Under the pieces are notes generated by a model. That model had not been told where the DNA came from. It searched no databases and saw only the letters and a program-made list of their open reading frames with translations. Positions 55,759 to 63,596 of a DNA stretch of 64,000 nucleotides are shown here, in pieces. Source of the stretch: a virus. The stretch spans positions 1 to 64,000 of IMG/VR virus record IMGVR_UViG_3300044641_007115; one strand, given 5' to 3'. The position numbers were made by a program, and so were the translations under genes. Each line of letters begins with the position of its first letter. Position 1 is the first letter of the stretch.

Positions 55759-55812
55759 GGCGGCTGAATTAGTTACTCAGCCGCCAGATTAGCATTCGAA
55801 ATGTGTTGTCAA
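55759..55812 (-). promoter_or_regulatory. Promoter/operator with inverted repeat at the start codon
   Basis: GGCGGCTGA / TCAGCCGCC (9 bp, 9-nt loop, 55759-55785) lies directly before the ATG. Upstream on the minus strand are TAATCT (55786-55791) and TTGACA (55807-55812), spaced 15 nt. The repeat may be an operator or an mRNA hairpin that hides the start. Confidence 0.5.
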
Positions 55813-55822
55813 AAATGGGAAG

Positions 55823-56614
55823 CTACGCGGCTTCCGCTGGTGCCTCTTGATTGGGTGTGATTCCCAATTCCGCAAGGATGAACTCCCGGCAAATGCCAGA
55901 TCGAACGATATCTTCCGGCAAGAATTCGATGATCTGCATCGATTCCATTCGATCAATTACATCTTCAAACTGAGCCATGCCACTGGTGTCGTACTTGTTA
56001 CGGTACAAGTCATCTTGCTTGGTGTCACCACAGAAGATCACACGCGAATCATCCCCAAGCCGGGTGATGACTGTTGCCAGTTCTTCGTAGTTCATGTTTT
56101 GCACTTCGTCTACGATGACGATGCAATTTTCCAGTGTCATACCGCGCAAATAGCTGGTCGAAATCACTTCAACGTAGCCGCGTTGAATGGCGATCTCCCA
56201 TGCGTCGCCCCGGTCGCAAATCTTTCCCAAGATTCCGCGATAGGGAGACTCATATGCTTCCAGCTTCTCTTTCAGCTTACCGGGCAAAAAGCCCATGTCC
56301 CGCGAAGGTACAGCCGAACGGACAATGTAAATTCGTTGGTACTTCGAATTTGGCATCATCACGTCGCGCAATGCCAGATAGATGGCACAGAACGTTTTAC
56401 CCGTTCCGGCGCATCCATTCAAGAAGAGGTTGTACCCTTCTCGATAGGCATCAAACATGTCTTTCTGCGCATCATTCAGCGGGACAATCTTCTTCGGTCG
56501 AAGCTGAAATGATGTCTGTTCAATCGGTTGCCGCTTCTTTTTTGACATTGGTTTGGTTCCAGTCTCCTTAGCGACAACCCTTGGTTTACGATGATGTTGC
56601 TGGTTGCCGCTCAC
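55823..56614 (-). CDS. phoH: PhoH-like ATPase
   Basis: 263 aa. Walker A GCAGTGKT at 67-74, Walker B VIVDEVQN at 166-173, and the PhoH order (YREGYNLFLNG, RIYIVRSAVPSRDMGFLPGK, VISTSYLRGMTLENC, VIFCGDTKQDDLYRN). ATPase or helicase of unclear role, very common in marine and soil phages. An alternative start is the ATG at residue 23. Confidence 0.9.
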   Translation of the reverse strand: MSGNQQHHRKPRVVAKETGTKPMSKKKRQPIEQTSFQLRPKKIVPLNDAQKDMFDAYREGYNLFLNGCAGTGKTFCAIYLALRDVMMPNSKYQRIYIVRSAVPSRDMGFLPGKLKEKLEAYESPYRGILGKICDRGDAWEIAIQRGYVEVISTSYLRGMTLENCIVIVDEVQNMNYEELATVITRLGDDSRVIFCGDTKQDDLYRNKYDTSGMAQFEDVIDRMESMQIIEFLPEDIVRSGICREFILAELGITPNQEAPAEAA

Positions 56615-56895
56615 ACCACTCCTGTTCTTCCGTATTTGCTGGTGTTGTTCGCCATCGCACTCATTGGGTGACTCTTTTTGATGCGGTCCATCACTTCCGT
56701 GAAACCGCCATCAGGACGGGTAACTCCAAGGCGAATCGGATCACCAAGGGCAAACATGGAATACTGTTGTTTGACGGTGTTCTCTTTGCCACAGGCGGGG
56801 CACGGTTGGGTTTCAGGCTCCGTGTGGCGACTCATAGAAAGGCGGCGTTCGAAGGCTTCGGTACAGGCAGAGCAAGAGTATTCGTAAGTGGGCAT
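56611..56895 (-). CDS. FmdB-type zinc-ribbon protein
   Basis: 94 aa. MPTYEYSCSACTEAFERRLS and PCPACGKENTVKQQ give the FmdB regulatory zinc-ribbon (MPTYEYxCxxCxxxF... CPxCG). Function of the family is poorly known. ATGA overlap with phoH indicates co-translation. Confidence 0.8.
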   Translation of the reverse strand: MPTYEYSCSACTEAFERRLSMSRHTEPETQPCPACGKENTVKQQYSMFALGDPIRLGVTRPDGGFTEVMDRIKKSHPMSAMANNTSKYGRTGVV

Positions 56896-56913
56896 AGTTT
56901 TCTCCGCAAATAT

Positions 56914-57153
56914 CTAGCGGCGGTCCTCTACGAATTCTTTGAAAGATTTGACTGGACGGTGGAAGGCGGCTTCAAACGCGGCGGGTGTGTCGCCCGGACG
57001 ATAGTACGTCTCACCCTGATATTCGACCGGGTGAGAGCCATGAAGTCCCATCTGCATCGCGGCCCAATCCGCTTCGTTACGGATGCGATACAGACTCAGA
57101 CTTCCTATCACGATCCCTTCACGGAATCGTTTGTACAAATGAGGACGACCCAT
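56914..57153 (-). CDS. Hypothetical protein
   Basis: 79 aa from ATG 57153. A TAAATA (57162-57167, minus strand) ends 8 nt before this ATG, which favours it over an upstream start. Contains HPVEYQGETYYRPGDTPAAF. Unassigned. Confidence 0.5.
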   Translation of the reverse strand: MGRPHLYKRFREGIVIGSLSLYRIRNEADWAAMQMGLHGSHPVEYQGETYYRPGDTPAAFEAAFHRPVKSFKEFVEDRR

Positions 57154-57161
57154 TCGCGAAG

Positions 57162-57167
57162 TATTTA
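57162..57167 (-). promoter_or_regulatory. Late-type TAAATA motif, leftward
   Basis: ATAAATA on the minus strand, 8 nt before ATG 57153. Confidence 0.5.
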
Positions 57168-57214
57168 TCGGAATGGGTCGTTTTCGGAAAACGAGTTGTT
57201 GGGGTTTGGATCTT

Positions 57215-57583
57215 TTAGGCGGCGACGAAATCTTCCCGGAACATCTTGATCCACTCATCTAATACCGCGTCAGGGACATTCGCTACCCACACGTAGTCGG
57301 TGATCGCATTGCTGATCTGCTGGACGGCCAGCGCCAGTTGCATAATCGCCGGGAAGTCGTTCCGATCCAGCGCGCCCGTGATGGCCGCTTTCTTCGATTT
57401 GATCGCTTGCAAGAAGGCGTTCTGGTCGTCTTCCTTTTCGTAGAACGGGCGATAGACAACCACCCTGCTATCCAAAAGCTGTGAAAGAACGGGATGGTCA
57501 CCCGGAAGACGGAGATACCCATTCTCTTTGAGCGCGGTCAAAATGTCCGCGTAGCCGTTGCCAGACGTTTCCTTGTGTTCCAT
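57215..57583 (-). CDS. Hypothetical protein
   Basis: 122 aa, helical, unassigned (KENGYLRLPGDHPVLSQLLD, then LALAVQQISNAITDYVWVAN). No clear promoter; a short AAGG lies before the ATG. Confidence 0.45.
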   Translation of the reverse strand: MEHKETSGNGYADILTALKENGYLRLPGDHPVLSQLLDSRVVVYRPFYEKEDDQNAFLQAIKSKKAAITGALDRNDFPAIMQLALAVQQISNAITDYVWVANVPDAVLDEWIKMFREDFVAA

Positions 57584-57642
57584 ACCTTACACGGTACTGG
57601 AACAAGCGAATCATTTCAATGCGATGAAAACCTTAGTACACC

Positions 57643-58455
57643 TTAGTCTTCGGTGAACTTGTCAAACAGACTTACCGTTTTCGGCGGTACCGGGTTGCAT
57701 GTGTCGTCAAACTGTTCTTTCCATGTGGTGAAGTCGCCAAGTTCGGCCTGTTCCAGTCGGAACTTCGCCATGTCGTAGTACTTCTGGCTCTTTTCGATCC
57801 CGACAAAATCCACCCCATGTTTGATACACGCAATTCCGGTCGTGCCGGAACCCATGAAAGGATCTAACACCCGCTGTGCCGGGGCGGTCTGTAAAATGCG
57901 ATCAGGCAACTCAATCGGAAATGCCGCCGGGTGTGGATTCTTCCGCTCCACAACGAACTCCCAAACATCGCCCATACCAGAAGCACCTTTGCTCTTGAGC
58001 CTGAAATCCGGCTTGGCAAAGATCATGATCCACTCCGTCCACGGTTGATAAAACGTTGGACTGAAGTTGATACCGCCCGACTTCCGCCAAATCACGATCT
58101 GACGCAAAGGAAGGCCGGGGTTCAGTTCCAGCGGCATTTCATAGATCCCGGCTTGGACACGGGGCTTGTGGTTGTAGTAGATAGCTCCTGTGGGCTTCAA
58201 GAGCCTGTAGGCTTCGTTGAGAACGGCTTTCTGCCACTCCACATACACCGGACGCGGTAGAGCGTCCTCTGTGCCGTCGTAGGCGTCTGCAATGGCCGGT
58301 CCTTTCCATAGAGAACTCTCCCATACGTTCCGGGAGAACCCGCCGCCGGTCGTGTTGTGAATGTTGTAGGGCGGACTGGTGATGACAAGATCGAAAGACT
58401 CATCCGGCATCGTCTTCATCACGTCTAGGCAATCGCCGCGATGAAGCTCAAACAT
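57643..58455 (-). CDS. DNA methyltransferase (N4/N6 amino type)
   Basis: 270 aa. TSPPYN at 26-31 (catalytic motif IV) near the N-terminus and DPFMGSGTTG at 198-207 (AdoMet motif I) near the C-terminus, so a beta-class order. SPPY is usual for N4-cytosine and some N6-adenine enzymes. Methylates DNA, perhaps to evade restriction. No cognate nuclease next to it. Confidence 0.9.
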   Translation of the reverse strand: MFELHRGDCLDVMKTMPDESFDLVITSPPYNIHNTTGGGFSRNVWESSLWKGPAIADAYDGTEDALPRPVYVEWQKAVLNEAYRLLKPTGAIYYNHKPRVQAGIYEMPLELNPGLPLRQIVIWRKSGGINFSPTFYQPWTEWIMIFAKPDFRLKSKGASGMGDVWEFVVERKNPHPAAFPIELPDRILQTAPAQRVLDPFMGSGTTGIACIKHGVDFVGIEKSQKYYDMAKFRLEQAELGDFTTWKEQFDDTCNPVPPKTVSLFDKFTED

Positions 58456-58903
58456 CTTCCTTTCTGCCCCACTTGGCTTCCCACTCCGCGCGGGCGTCTT
58501 CTTCTGCCTTCACATCGGCTTCGGTGGCGTCACGAAGATGGCGCACCGTCACTTCCGTGATCCCACAACCACCATTCTCAAAATCCGACTCTTCGACGAC
58601 TCGAACTTCTTGGACTTCGACTTCAGCGATGTCGGAGAGTTTGTTGACGCACCGGCGGTTTTCTCGAAGATCGCCGATGGACGGATAGACATGGTTGCCA
58701 CCGGATGCGGCACCCAATTCACATTCGAAGTCTACCTTGCACATGAACCCGGTGCGCACAGGACGGGTATCCTGATCGTCTCCGACGATCAGACCGGCAT
58801 GCCGTAGGGTTTCAAAAAAATCGCGGCGGATGCGTTCCGCCGCGTCATCTGGTTCGTCTTCGTGTTTCGAAATGAGCCAGTCAATGTATTCGGTTCGCGT
58901 CAT
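58448..58903 (-). CDS. Hypothetical protein
   Basis: 151 aa from ATG 58903. Contains RTGFMCKVDFECELGAAS and a charged C-terminus (DVKAEEDARAEWEAKWG). Unassigned. The start is 9 nt after a perfect inverted repeat (58913-58928). Overlaps the methyltransferase start by 8 nt. Confidence 0.45.
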   Translation of the reverse strand: MTRTEYIDWLISKHEDEPDDAAERIRRDFFETLRHAGLIVGDDQDTRPVRTGFMCKVDFECELGAASGGNHVYPSIGDLRENRRCVNKLSDIAEVEVQEVRVVEESDFENGGCGITEVTVRHLRDATEADVKAEEDARAEWEAKWGRKEDV

Positions 58904-58912
58904 GAAATCCAC

Positions 58913-58928
58913 GGGACTGTTTAGTCCC
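58913..58928 (-). repeat. Inverted repeat before a start codon
   Basis: GGGACT-N4-AGTCCC, 9 nt upstream of ATG 58903. Can extend by CGT/CGTG on both sides with mismatches. Confidence 0.45.
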
Positions 58929-58968
58929 ACGGTTCAATCTTCGCACTCGAATGGTGGAGAGAAAAACT

Positions 58969-59286
58969 TCAACAAACTCGTTTTTCGCGCTGTTCGAATT
59001 CTTCCGGCGGGGTCGCTATCCACTCCCGGCATTCTTCGATGTGCGCCTTGATGATCGCCTTGATCTTCTTCCGAATCCCTTTCGGTTCCGGGAACTCAAT
59101 CGCAAAGTATATCGCGGGACCAAAATGCCCGTCGTAGTTGATGTCGTAAACGCCCTCAAGATCATCCAACTTGGTCACCAATGCCACCGGCCCATTACGG
59201 CCAGCTTCCGCCTGAAGGATCGTCAGCATGTCCTTTTCGGGGATTTCGATGGACATGTTACGGGAAGCGATGGTGAACTTAGGCAT
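58969..59286 (-). CDS. Hypothetical protein
   Basis: 105 aa from ATG 59286 (overlaps the upstream stop by 8 nt). Beta-alpha pattern, acidic start (MSIEIPEKDMLTILQAEAGR), Lys-rich helix later (KGIRKKIKAIIKAHIEE). Unassigned. Confidence 0.45.
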   Translation of the reverse strand: MPKFTIASRNMSIEIPEKDMLTILQAEAGRNGPVALVTKLDDLEGVYDINYDGHFGPAIYFAIEFPEPKGIRKKIKAIIKAHIEECREWIATPPEEFEQREKRVC

Positions 59287-59629
59287 CGACCGCTTCCGCC
59301 TTCGGCTTCGGGTTCGGGTGCTTGGCAACTTCGGGATAGTTCGCCGGGTCCGGCAACACCATGAAGGACGGGCACTTCCATTCCCGGACCACTTCACCGG
59401 CGCGGTTTCCGGTCTGAGCGGTGAAACGCACAAGCGCGGGAATCGTGATCCCGAATCGATAACCGACCTCTTCATTGATGAAGCCGGGCATCGTACTGAC
59501 CACGTGACACATCACGTGGCGTTCGATGTCTTTCGGCAACTTGTCGGCACCGTAGACCGCCGGGGCACGACCGGCACCACGACCGTAAATCTCTTCAACT
59601 TTGTACTTGCAAGTTCTGCTACGTCCCAT
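59279..59629 (-). CDS. Hypothetical protein
   Basis: 116 aa, basic N-terminus (MGRSRTCKYKVEEIYGRGAG), Lys/Pro-rich C-terminus. Has AGGAGAGAG site about 12 nt upstream and a TTGACA element upstream of that. Unassigned. Confidence 0.5.
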   Translation of the reverse strand: MGRSRTCKYKVEEIYGRGAGRAPAVYGADKLPKDIERHVMCHVVSTMPGFINEEVGYRFGITIPALVRFTAQTGNRAGEVVREWKCPSFMVLPDPANYPEVAKHPNPKPKAEAVDA

Positions 59630-59653
59630 TTTTCTTTTCTCTCTCCTGATCCT

Positions 59654-59682
59654 ATCTTCTCACAACCGGACTTATATGTCAA
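59654..59682 (-). promoter_or_regulatory. Sigma70-type promoter, leftward
   Basis: TTGACATATAAGT (59670-59682) with a weak -10 (GAAGAT, 17-nt spacer, about 59654). Followed by an AGGAG-type ribosome site, unlike the leaderless promoters. Confidence 0.55.
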
Positions 59683-59693
59683 GCACGTTTTCG

Positions 59694-59996
59694 TTAGATG
59701 TCGTGGAATTGGTCGTGTTGGTAGGTGTGAAGAAAAACGCGCTTCCAGTCGTTGCCGTCGAAGTTTTCGGTGTAGATCAGACCCTCTTCGATCAGGTGAC
59801 CGACAGCGGCGTTCACCGCACGCGGGGCAACGTTGAGTTTCTTGGCAACGTCTTCGACGCGCACATCACTGAAGAAAGGTTCGGCGTACAGGCCGGAATG
59901 GATGGCTTCGTAGACTTTCGCGCTGAATTCGGGGAGTTCAGCAAGGCGGGCTTGGCACTCTTCAAGGTTCGCGACGCGGGGCTTTTTGTTCTTCAT
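59694..59996 (-). CDS. Winged-helix-like protein
   Basis: 100 aa. Basic start (MKNKKPRVAN), then VRVEDVAKKLNVAPRAVNAA followed by VGHLIEEGLIYTE, a typical winged helix (MarR/ArsR-like spacing). Likely DNA-binding regulator. Starts with GGAGAG site. Confidence 0.6.
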   Translation of the reverse strand: MKNKKPRVANLEECQARLAELPEFSAKVYEAIHSGLYAEPFFSDVRVEDVAKKLNVAPRAVNAAVGHLIEEGLIYTENFDGNDWKRVFLHTYQHDQFHDI

Positions 59997-60013
59997 ATCG
60001 TCTCTCCACTGTT

Positions 60014-60043
60014 AGGATAGCAAGAGAACGACTTATATGTCAA
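60014..60043 (-). promoter_or_regulatory. Sigma70-type promoter, leftward
   Basis: TTGACATATAAGT (-35 at 60038-60043), 18-nt spacer, TATCCT (60014-60019). Shares TTGACATATAAGT exactly with the 59654 promoter. The -35 overlaps the 3' end of the upstream gene. Confidence 0.6.
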
Positions 60044-60261
60044 ACACTTTTTTCGATTTCTTCGAAGACCGAATCGGGGACCTTTTCAAAAAAGACGACG
60101 CCGGGTCCGCAATTGTGTTGAATCACAATCATCCCGGCGTCTTCGAGCAATTTCCGCACATCGTCTGGTCCATGAATGAACCGTGGATCAATGTTCGGTG
60201 TTCTGTCCGTTCGCTTCTTCCGCGTCAATTGTTGGCAGATTTTCCATAGGATTTCCCGCAT
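60040..60261 (-). CDS. Hypothetical protein
   Basis: 73 aa from ATG 60261 (an upstream start in this frame would overlap the ligase gene much further). Contains NIDPRFIHGPDDVRKLLEDA and IVIQHNCGPGVVFFEK. Unassigned. Overlaps the RNA ligase 3' end by ~70 nt in another frame. Confidence 0.4.
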   Translation of the reverse strand: MREILWKICQQLTRKKRTDRTPNIDPRFIHGPDDVRKLLEDAGMIVIQHNCGPGVVFFEKVPDSVFEEIEKSV

Positions 60262-61357
60262 GTGGCATGATAACACGATTTTTTCGAGCACCAAGCAATC
60301 TTTCAAGAACTTCCGTGGACGCCGCCAATACAGCCGACCGAATAGAAGACACACGACCGCTACGCAACTGGAACAGTGCCGCTGAATATCGAGTCTTCAG
60401 TGCTTCGATAGCGAAGTCCTTCTGAACAGGAATATGTCGAATCTTGTCATAGGCTTCTTCGAGTTCGATCACCAGACCATTCAACGCTTCGGCCATCTCA
60501 TCATATTGCTGTTGATATTCAGGGAAGTAGCTGAGCACTTCACTGGTTTCCCCGGCCCGGATCAAATCAATGATGCGACGCTGACCGAAACCGTCCTTGG
60601 CGTGATGTACCAGAACGTAGGCGGGAGACTTGATCTTCACCCGCCGGAAATTCTGATCGACAACTACAAAGCCTTCGCCCGATTCAGGAGTCAGCTTTTG
60701 CGCCGCCGCGATGACATCATCGATACTGGACAGCGAATACTCTTTGACCACCGGCGGCAATAACGGATGACCAAGATCATCGACTTCCGCTTCCTGCATG
60801 GTGACACGATTGCGCGCGCCCAAGAACACCAAATCCGGTTCCGGGTATTGACATACAACACGATTGAACGGGGAAATCAACTCGAACATGAATGTCCAAT
60901 CTGTGTCTAGTTCCTCAACATCATACCCACGATCTTTCCAGATCCGCCAGAACAGTTCAGAGAACGTGAACGGATGGACATCGACCAGACCACCCGCATT
61001 CGGGCTACCTTTGGTGCTGACATTCCATTGTCCTCCCCAATACCAGACGATCATGAGAGATCCATCGACCTTCTCTTGGACACGGGCGGACTTCCAATCA
61101 ATCGAATCGGCCCACGACTCTCCATGATTGGCGAAACGGAAAAACGGGGCGGCGACGGTGTTCCAGTTGTCGCCACCATTCAAAATCATCCCACGGGATT
61201 CCTTCACAATCGGATCATTCGGATTGGCTTCTAGTTGGTCATAACAGAAGTGCCAAAGCCCCGAATGCTCCGGGTGTTCCTTCGCTCGAATACCACGGTT
61301 CACCAAGGTTTCGACCGTCTCTTCTCCCGCCCGTAGTACACGCTGAAGTTCTAGCAT
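60188..61357 (-). CDS. rnlA: T4 Rnl1-type RNA ligase
   Basis: 389 aa from ATG 61357 (a TAAATG ends 6 nt upstream; the ATG 9 nt further up is possible). Motif I KVDGS with the nucleophile Lys near residue 96 (99 from the longer start, equal to T4 Rnl1 Lys99), ESRGMIL upstream, EGFVVVDQNFRRVKIKSPAY holds motifs IV and V. Joins RNA ends and in T4 repairs cleaved tRNA. No polynucleotide kinase is seen beside it. Confidence 0.9.
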   Translation of the reverse strand: MLELQRVLRAGEETVETLVNRGIRAKEHPEHSGLWHFCYDQLEANPNDPIVKESRGMILNGGDNWNTVAAPFFRFANHGESWADSIDWKSARVQEKVDGSLMIVWYWGGQWNVSTKGSPNAGGLVDVHPFTFSELFWRIWKDRGYDVEELDTDWTFMFELISPFNRVVCQYPEPDLVFLGARNRVTMQEAEVDDLGHPLLPPVVKEYSLSSIDDVIAAAQKLTPESGEGFVVVDQNFRRVKIKSPAYVLVHHAKDGFGQRRIIDLIRAGETSEVLSYFPEYQQQYDEMAEALNGLVIELEEAYDKIRHIPVQKDFAIEALKTRYSAALFQLRSGRVSSIRSAVLAASTEVLERLLGARKNRVIMPHAGNPMENLPTIDAEEANGQNTEH

Positions 61358-61363
61358 GCCAAC

Positions 61364-61409
61364 CATTTAGGTGACGCCAGTTGACGGAAAACGAGATTTC
61401 TGACATACT
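61364..61409. promoter_or_regulatory. Divergent promoters between RNA ligase and membrane protein
   Basis: Leftward late-type TAAATG (61364-61369), 6 nt before ATG 61357. Rightward TTGACG (61381-61386), 17-nt spacer, CATACT (61404-61409), ATG 61418 eight nt later. Confidence 0.6.
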
Positions 61410-61417
61410 AATCAGGT

Positions 61418-61807
61418 ATGCAACAACCACAGTCAATCCCCGAATCCACATTGGCACTACTCTGTCTCATCGGCTTCCTGTTCATGGGATGGTTCCTCAT
61501 CAGGCACATCGGCCACGTCGAACGTAATGTCCGCCGCCGGATGCTCCAAAACTTCGTCTACCGGCTGTATGAGTATCAACGGTGGTTTGCGGCGGTCGTT
61601 CGCGGCGTCGATGCTTTCGTGGATGCCTACTACACCGTCCAGACGAAGAACAAAATCGCTCCCATCAACGAACGGAAATTCACGCCTGTCCGCGTTGAAG
61701 ATCCGAAACCGCAACCGAAATTGGAACCCGCACCTGTCAACATCATGCGCGGCTGGAATTGGAAGAAATTCCGCCGGGAACAACCACAAGAAGCCGCCAG
61801 CGCATAA
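61418..61807 (+). CDS. Membrane protein, predicted leaderless
   Basis: 129 aa. One transmembrane helix (about 9-28, STLALLCLIGFLFMGWFLI) after a short polar start, then a basic, Arg-rich stalk (RHIGHVERNVRRRMLQ) and a Pro/Lys-rich tail. Cytoplasmic tail likely. Unassigned. Confidence 0.55.
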   Translation: MQQPQSIPESTLALLCLIGFLFMGWFLIRHIGHVERNVRRRMLQNFVYRLYEYQRWFAAVVRGVDAFVDAYYTVQTKNKIAPINERKFTPVRVEDPKPQPKLEPAPVNIMRGWNWKKFRREQPQEAASA

Positions 61808-61846
61808 CGGTTTTTGTCCCGCCCCCGGTCGCTTTAGAATGGATCA

Positions 61847-62572
61847 ATGAAGGATTCTCTAGGCGACCGGATGAAAGGGAAGTACGAAGACCCTTTCCGA
61901 AACGTACTTCCCCAACGGACCAATCTCATCATTCGCATCGACGGACGGGCATTTCACACGTTCACGAAACCGTTCAAACGTCCTTACGACGAAGAGATTC
62001 ATGAAGCTATGTCCTTTGCCACCCGGATGGTGTGCGAAGAGATCGGTGGATGCAAGTTCGCATACACCCAAAGCGACGAAGCCAGCTTTCTTGCCACCGA
62101 CTACGATACACACGAAACACAGATGTGGTTCGGCGGGAACAAGGCTAAGATCGAAACCATTGCGGCGTCGGCATTCACAGCGTTCTTCAACTACTCCATG
62201 ATGAAGATTTCCCCTACTCTCATCGCACAGTTTGATGCCCGCGCCTTCATCATTCCAACACAGCACGAAGTCGTCAACTACTTCATTTGGCGGCAACAGG
62301 ATGCCATCCGCAACAGCGTGTCGATGTTGGCCCGTCACCACTTCAGTGCCAAGCGGCTACACAAAGTCTCATCGAAAGATGCTATCGACCTCTTGCGTAA
62401 AGAGAAGAAAGTTCGGTGGGAAGAAGATACCCCTGCATGGTTCCGCCGGGGAACTGCCCTCTACAAAAAAGCACCGGGCCGTCACAAAGTCCCAAACTGG
62501 TATACTGACAAAAACATCCCGGAGTTCGTCGGGAATCAAAATTTCGTGCGGCAACATATGCCTATCGAATAA
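61847..62572 (+). CDS. Thg1-like 3'-5' RNA polymerase
   Basis: 241 aa, full length. RIDGRAFHTFTKPF at 30-43 and YTQSDEASF at 73-81 carry the metal-binding Asp residues (Asp32, Asp78) of tRNA-His guanylyltransferase and Thg1-like proteins. NSVSMLARHHFSA and the central NYSMMK fit too. These enzymes add nucleotides to tRNA 5' ends, and the bacterial type repairs 5'-shortened tRNAs. TAGAAT lies 6 nt before the ATG. Confidence 0.9.
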   Translation: MKDSLGDRMKGKYEDPFRNVLPQRTNLIIRIDGRAFHTFTKPFKRPYDEEIHEAMSFATRMVCEEIGGCKFAYTQSDEASFLATDYDTHETQMWFGGNKAKIETIAASAFTAFFNYSMMKISPTLIAQFDARAFIIPTQHEVVNYFIWRQQDAIRNSVSMLARHHFSAKRLHKVSSKDAIDLLRKEKKVRWEEDTPAWFRRGTALYKKAPGRHKVPNWYTDKNIPEFVGNQNFVRQHMPIE

Positions 62573-62590
62573 AGGAAAGGTGAAACGCCC

Positions 62591-62722
62591 GTGGTTTTGT
62601 GGATTGGTATCGGATCATTTCTGTTAGGGTTGGTCGTAGGATCTGTCATCTGTTTCTTCTACTACCAGAAATCCTTCAGCAAGAAGTTGAAAGGTCTATC
62701 AGTTCGTTTTCGCCGCGACTAA
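62591..62722 (+). CDS. Small single-helix membrane protein
   Basis: 43 aa from GTG 62591 (GGAAAGG about 9 nt upstream). One N-terminal membrane helix (LWIGIGSFLLGLVVGSVICF) then an Arg/Lys-rich tail (SKKLKGLSVRFRRD). Its TAA is part of the TAAATG before the next gene. Function unknown. Confidence 0.55.
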   Translation: MVLWIGIGSFLLGLVVGSVICFFYYQKSFSKKLKGLSVRFRRD

Positions 62723-62725
62723 ATG
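62720..62725 (+). promoter_or_regulatory. Late-type TAAATG motif
   Basis: TAAATG, 5 nt before GTG 62731. Starts with the stop codon of the microprotein. Confidence 0.4.
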
Positions 62726-62730
62726 TCAGC

Positions 62731-63441
62731 GTGCAACGAATCGACAGACGAATCAAAGGAACTACGATCAATGAACTCTATGCGCCCTATCGGAACGCAT
62801 ACGATCTTCTCGAACCGATAAGAGATAGTAGTCTTCGCCCGACCGGTGTATACGACGCCATCATCGCGGATGGTGGCGTCACCAAGAATGGACGCCGGTA
62901 CAGCCGCAAGGACTTCCTCAACGCCCAACGTCTATACTTCTCAAACCAGCCTGTCATTGAAGCGGGACAAGATCCTCTTGGCGTCTGCCTTGCCGATGAA
63001 TTCTACCCGGACGGCACGCTACGACTGGATCGCATGATCGGCCAAGTCATCGACATGAAAGTTGTAGACGCGGACAACAGTTGGTATGTGACCATTCGTT
63101 TCGCCATCCATGACATGACCACGCGCGCGAATCCTTGGTACGAAACCATGCAGCCGATCTTCACCAAGCTGCACGGTCACTACAAAGCGATTCCTAGCGG
63201 AATTGTGCCAGACAACTCCGGGGCTATTGTGAACGAGAATGGGGTGGAAGTGGTGACTGGTTTCATGTTGCGGTCGATCATCTTGTCGTGCAACTCCGCA
63301 TTCGAAAAAGCAAACGCGGTTCAGCCGGTATACATGGACGGTGGAAGGATGTCTGCCACCACAACATCCGCGCGCCCGCCGTTGCCACAGCGCCAAACGT
63401 CAATGCAACGCGGGTCAATCTTCGACCGACGACCGATCTAA
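62731..63441 (+). CDS. Hypothetical protein, weak prohead-protease resemblance
   Basis: 236 aa from GTG 62731. Contains TKNGRRYSRKDFLNAQRLYF, LADEFYPDGTLRLDRMIGQV and VVTGFMLRSIILSCNSAFEK. The N(G/K)RxY start and the strand order recall gp21-type prohead proteases, but no catalytic His-Ser can be assigned, so I leave the function open. The stop overlaps the convergent microprotein. Confidence 0.45.
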   Translation: MQRIDRRIKGTTINELYAPYRNAYDLLEPIRDSSLRPTGVYDAIIADGGVTKNGRRYSRKDFLNAQRLYFSNQPVIEAGQDPLGVCLADEFYPDGTLRLDRMIGQVIDMKVVDADNSWYVTIRFAIHDMTTRANPWYETMQPIFTKLHGHYKAIPSGIVPDNSGAIVNENGVEVVTGFMLRSIILSCNSAFEKANAVQPVYMDGGRMSATTTSARPPLPQRQTSMQRGSIFDRRPI

Positions 63442-63596
63442 TACGTGACTGTTGCCGTCAACACAGCGGCGGCTATCCAGTATATCGCCCGGCGATAATC
63501 GCCTGAAGCGTAATACCAAACAGCCGCCGCAATGCTCAATCCAATCTGGATTGTTGGGAAAAGTTTCGGTGTGAAAATGATGTCGCGCCAGTTCAT
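63438..63596 (-). CDS. Small membrane protein
   Basis: 52 aa, start directly follows the TAA of the 63597 gene (TAAATG). Starts NWRDIIFTPKLFPTI, then two short hydrophobic segments (IGLSIAAAVWYYA and AIYWIAAAVLTATV) around GDYRR. Function unknown. Confidence 0.5.
   Translation of the reverse strand: MNWRDIIFTPKLFPTIQIGLSIAAAVWYYASGDYRRAIYWIAAAVLTATVTY

Noticed and set aside
56581-57249. Open frame of 222 codons on the plus strand
   Set aside because: Overlaps the FmdB-type zinc ribbon and its neighbour, both better supported.
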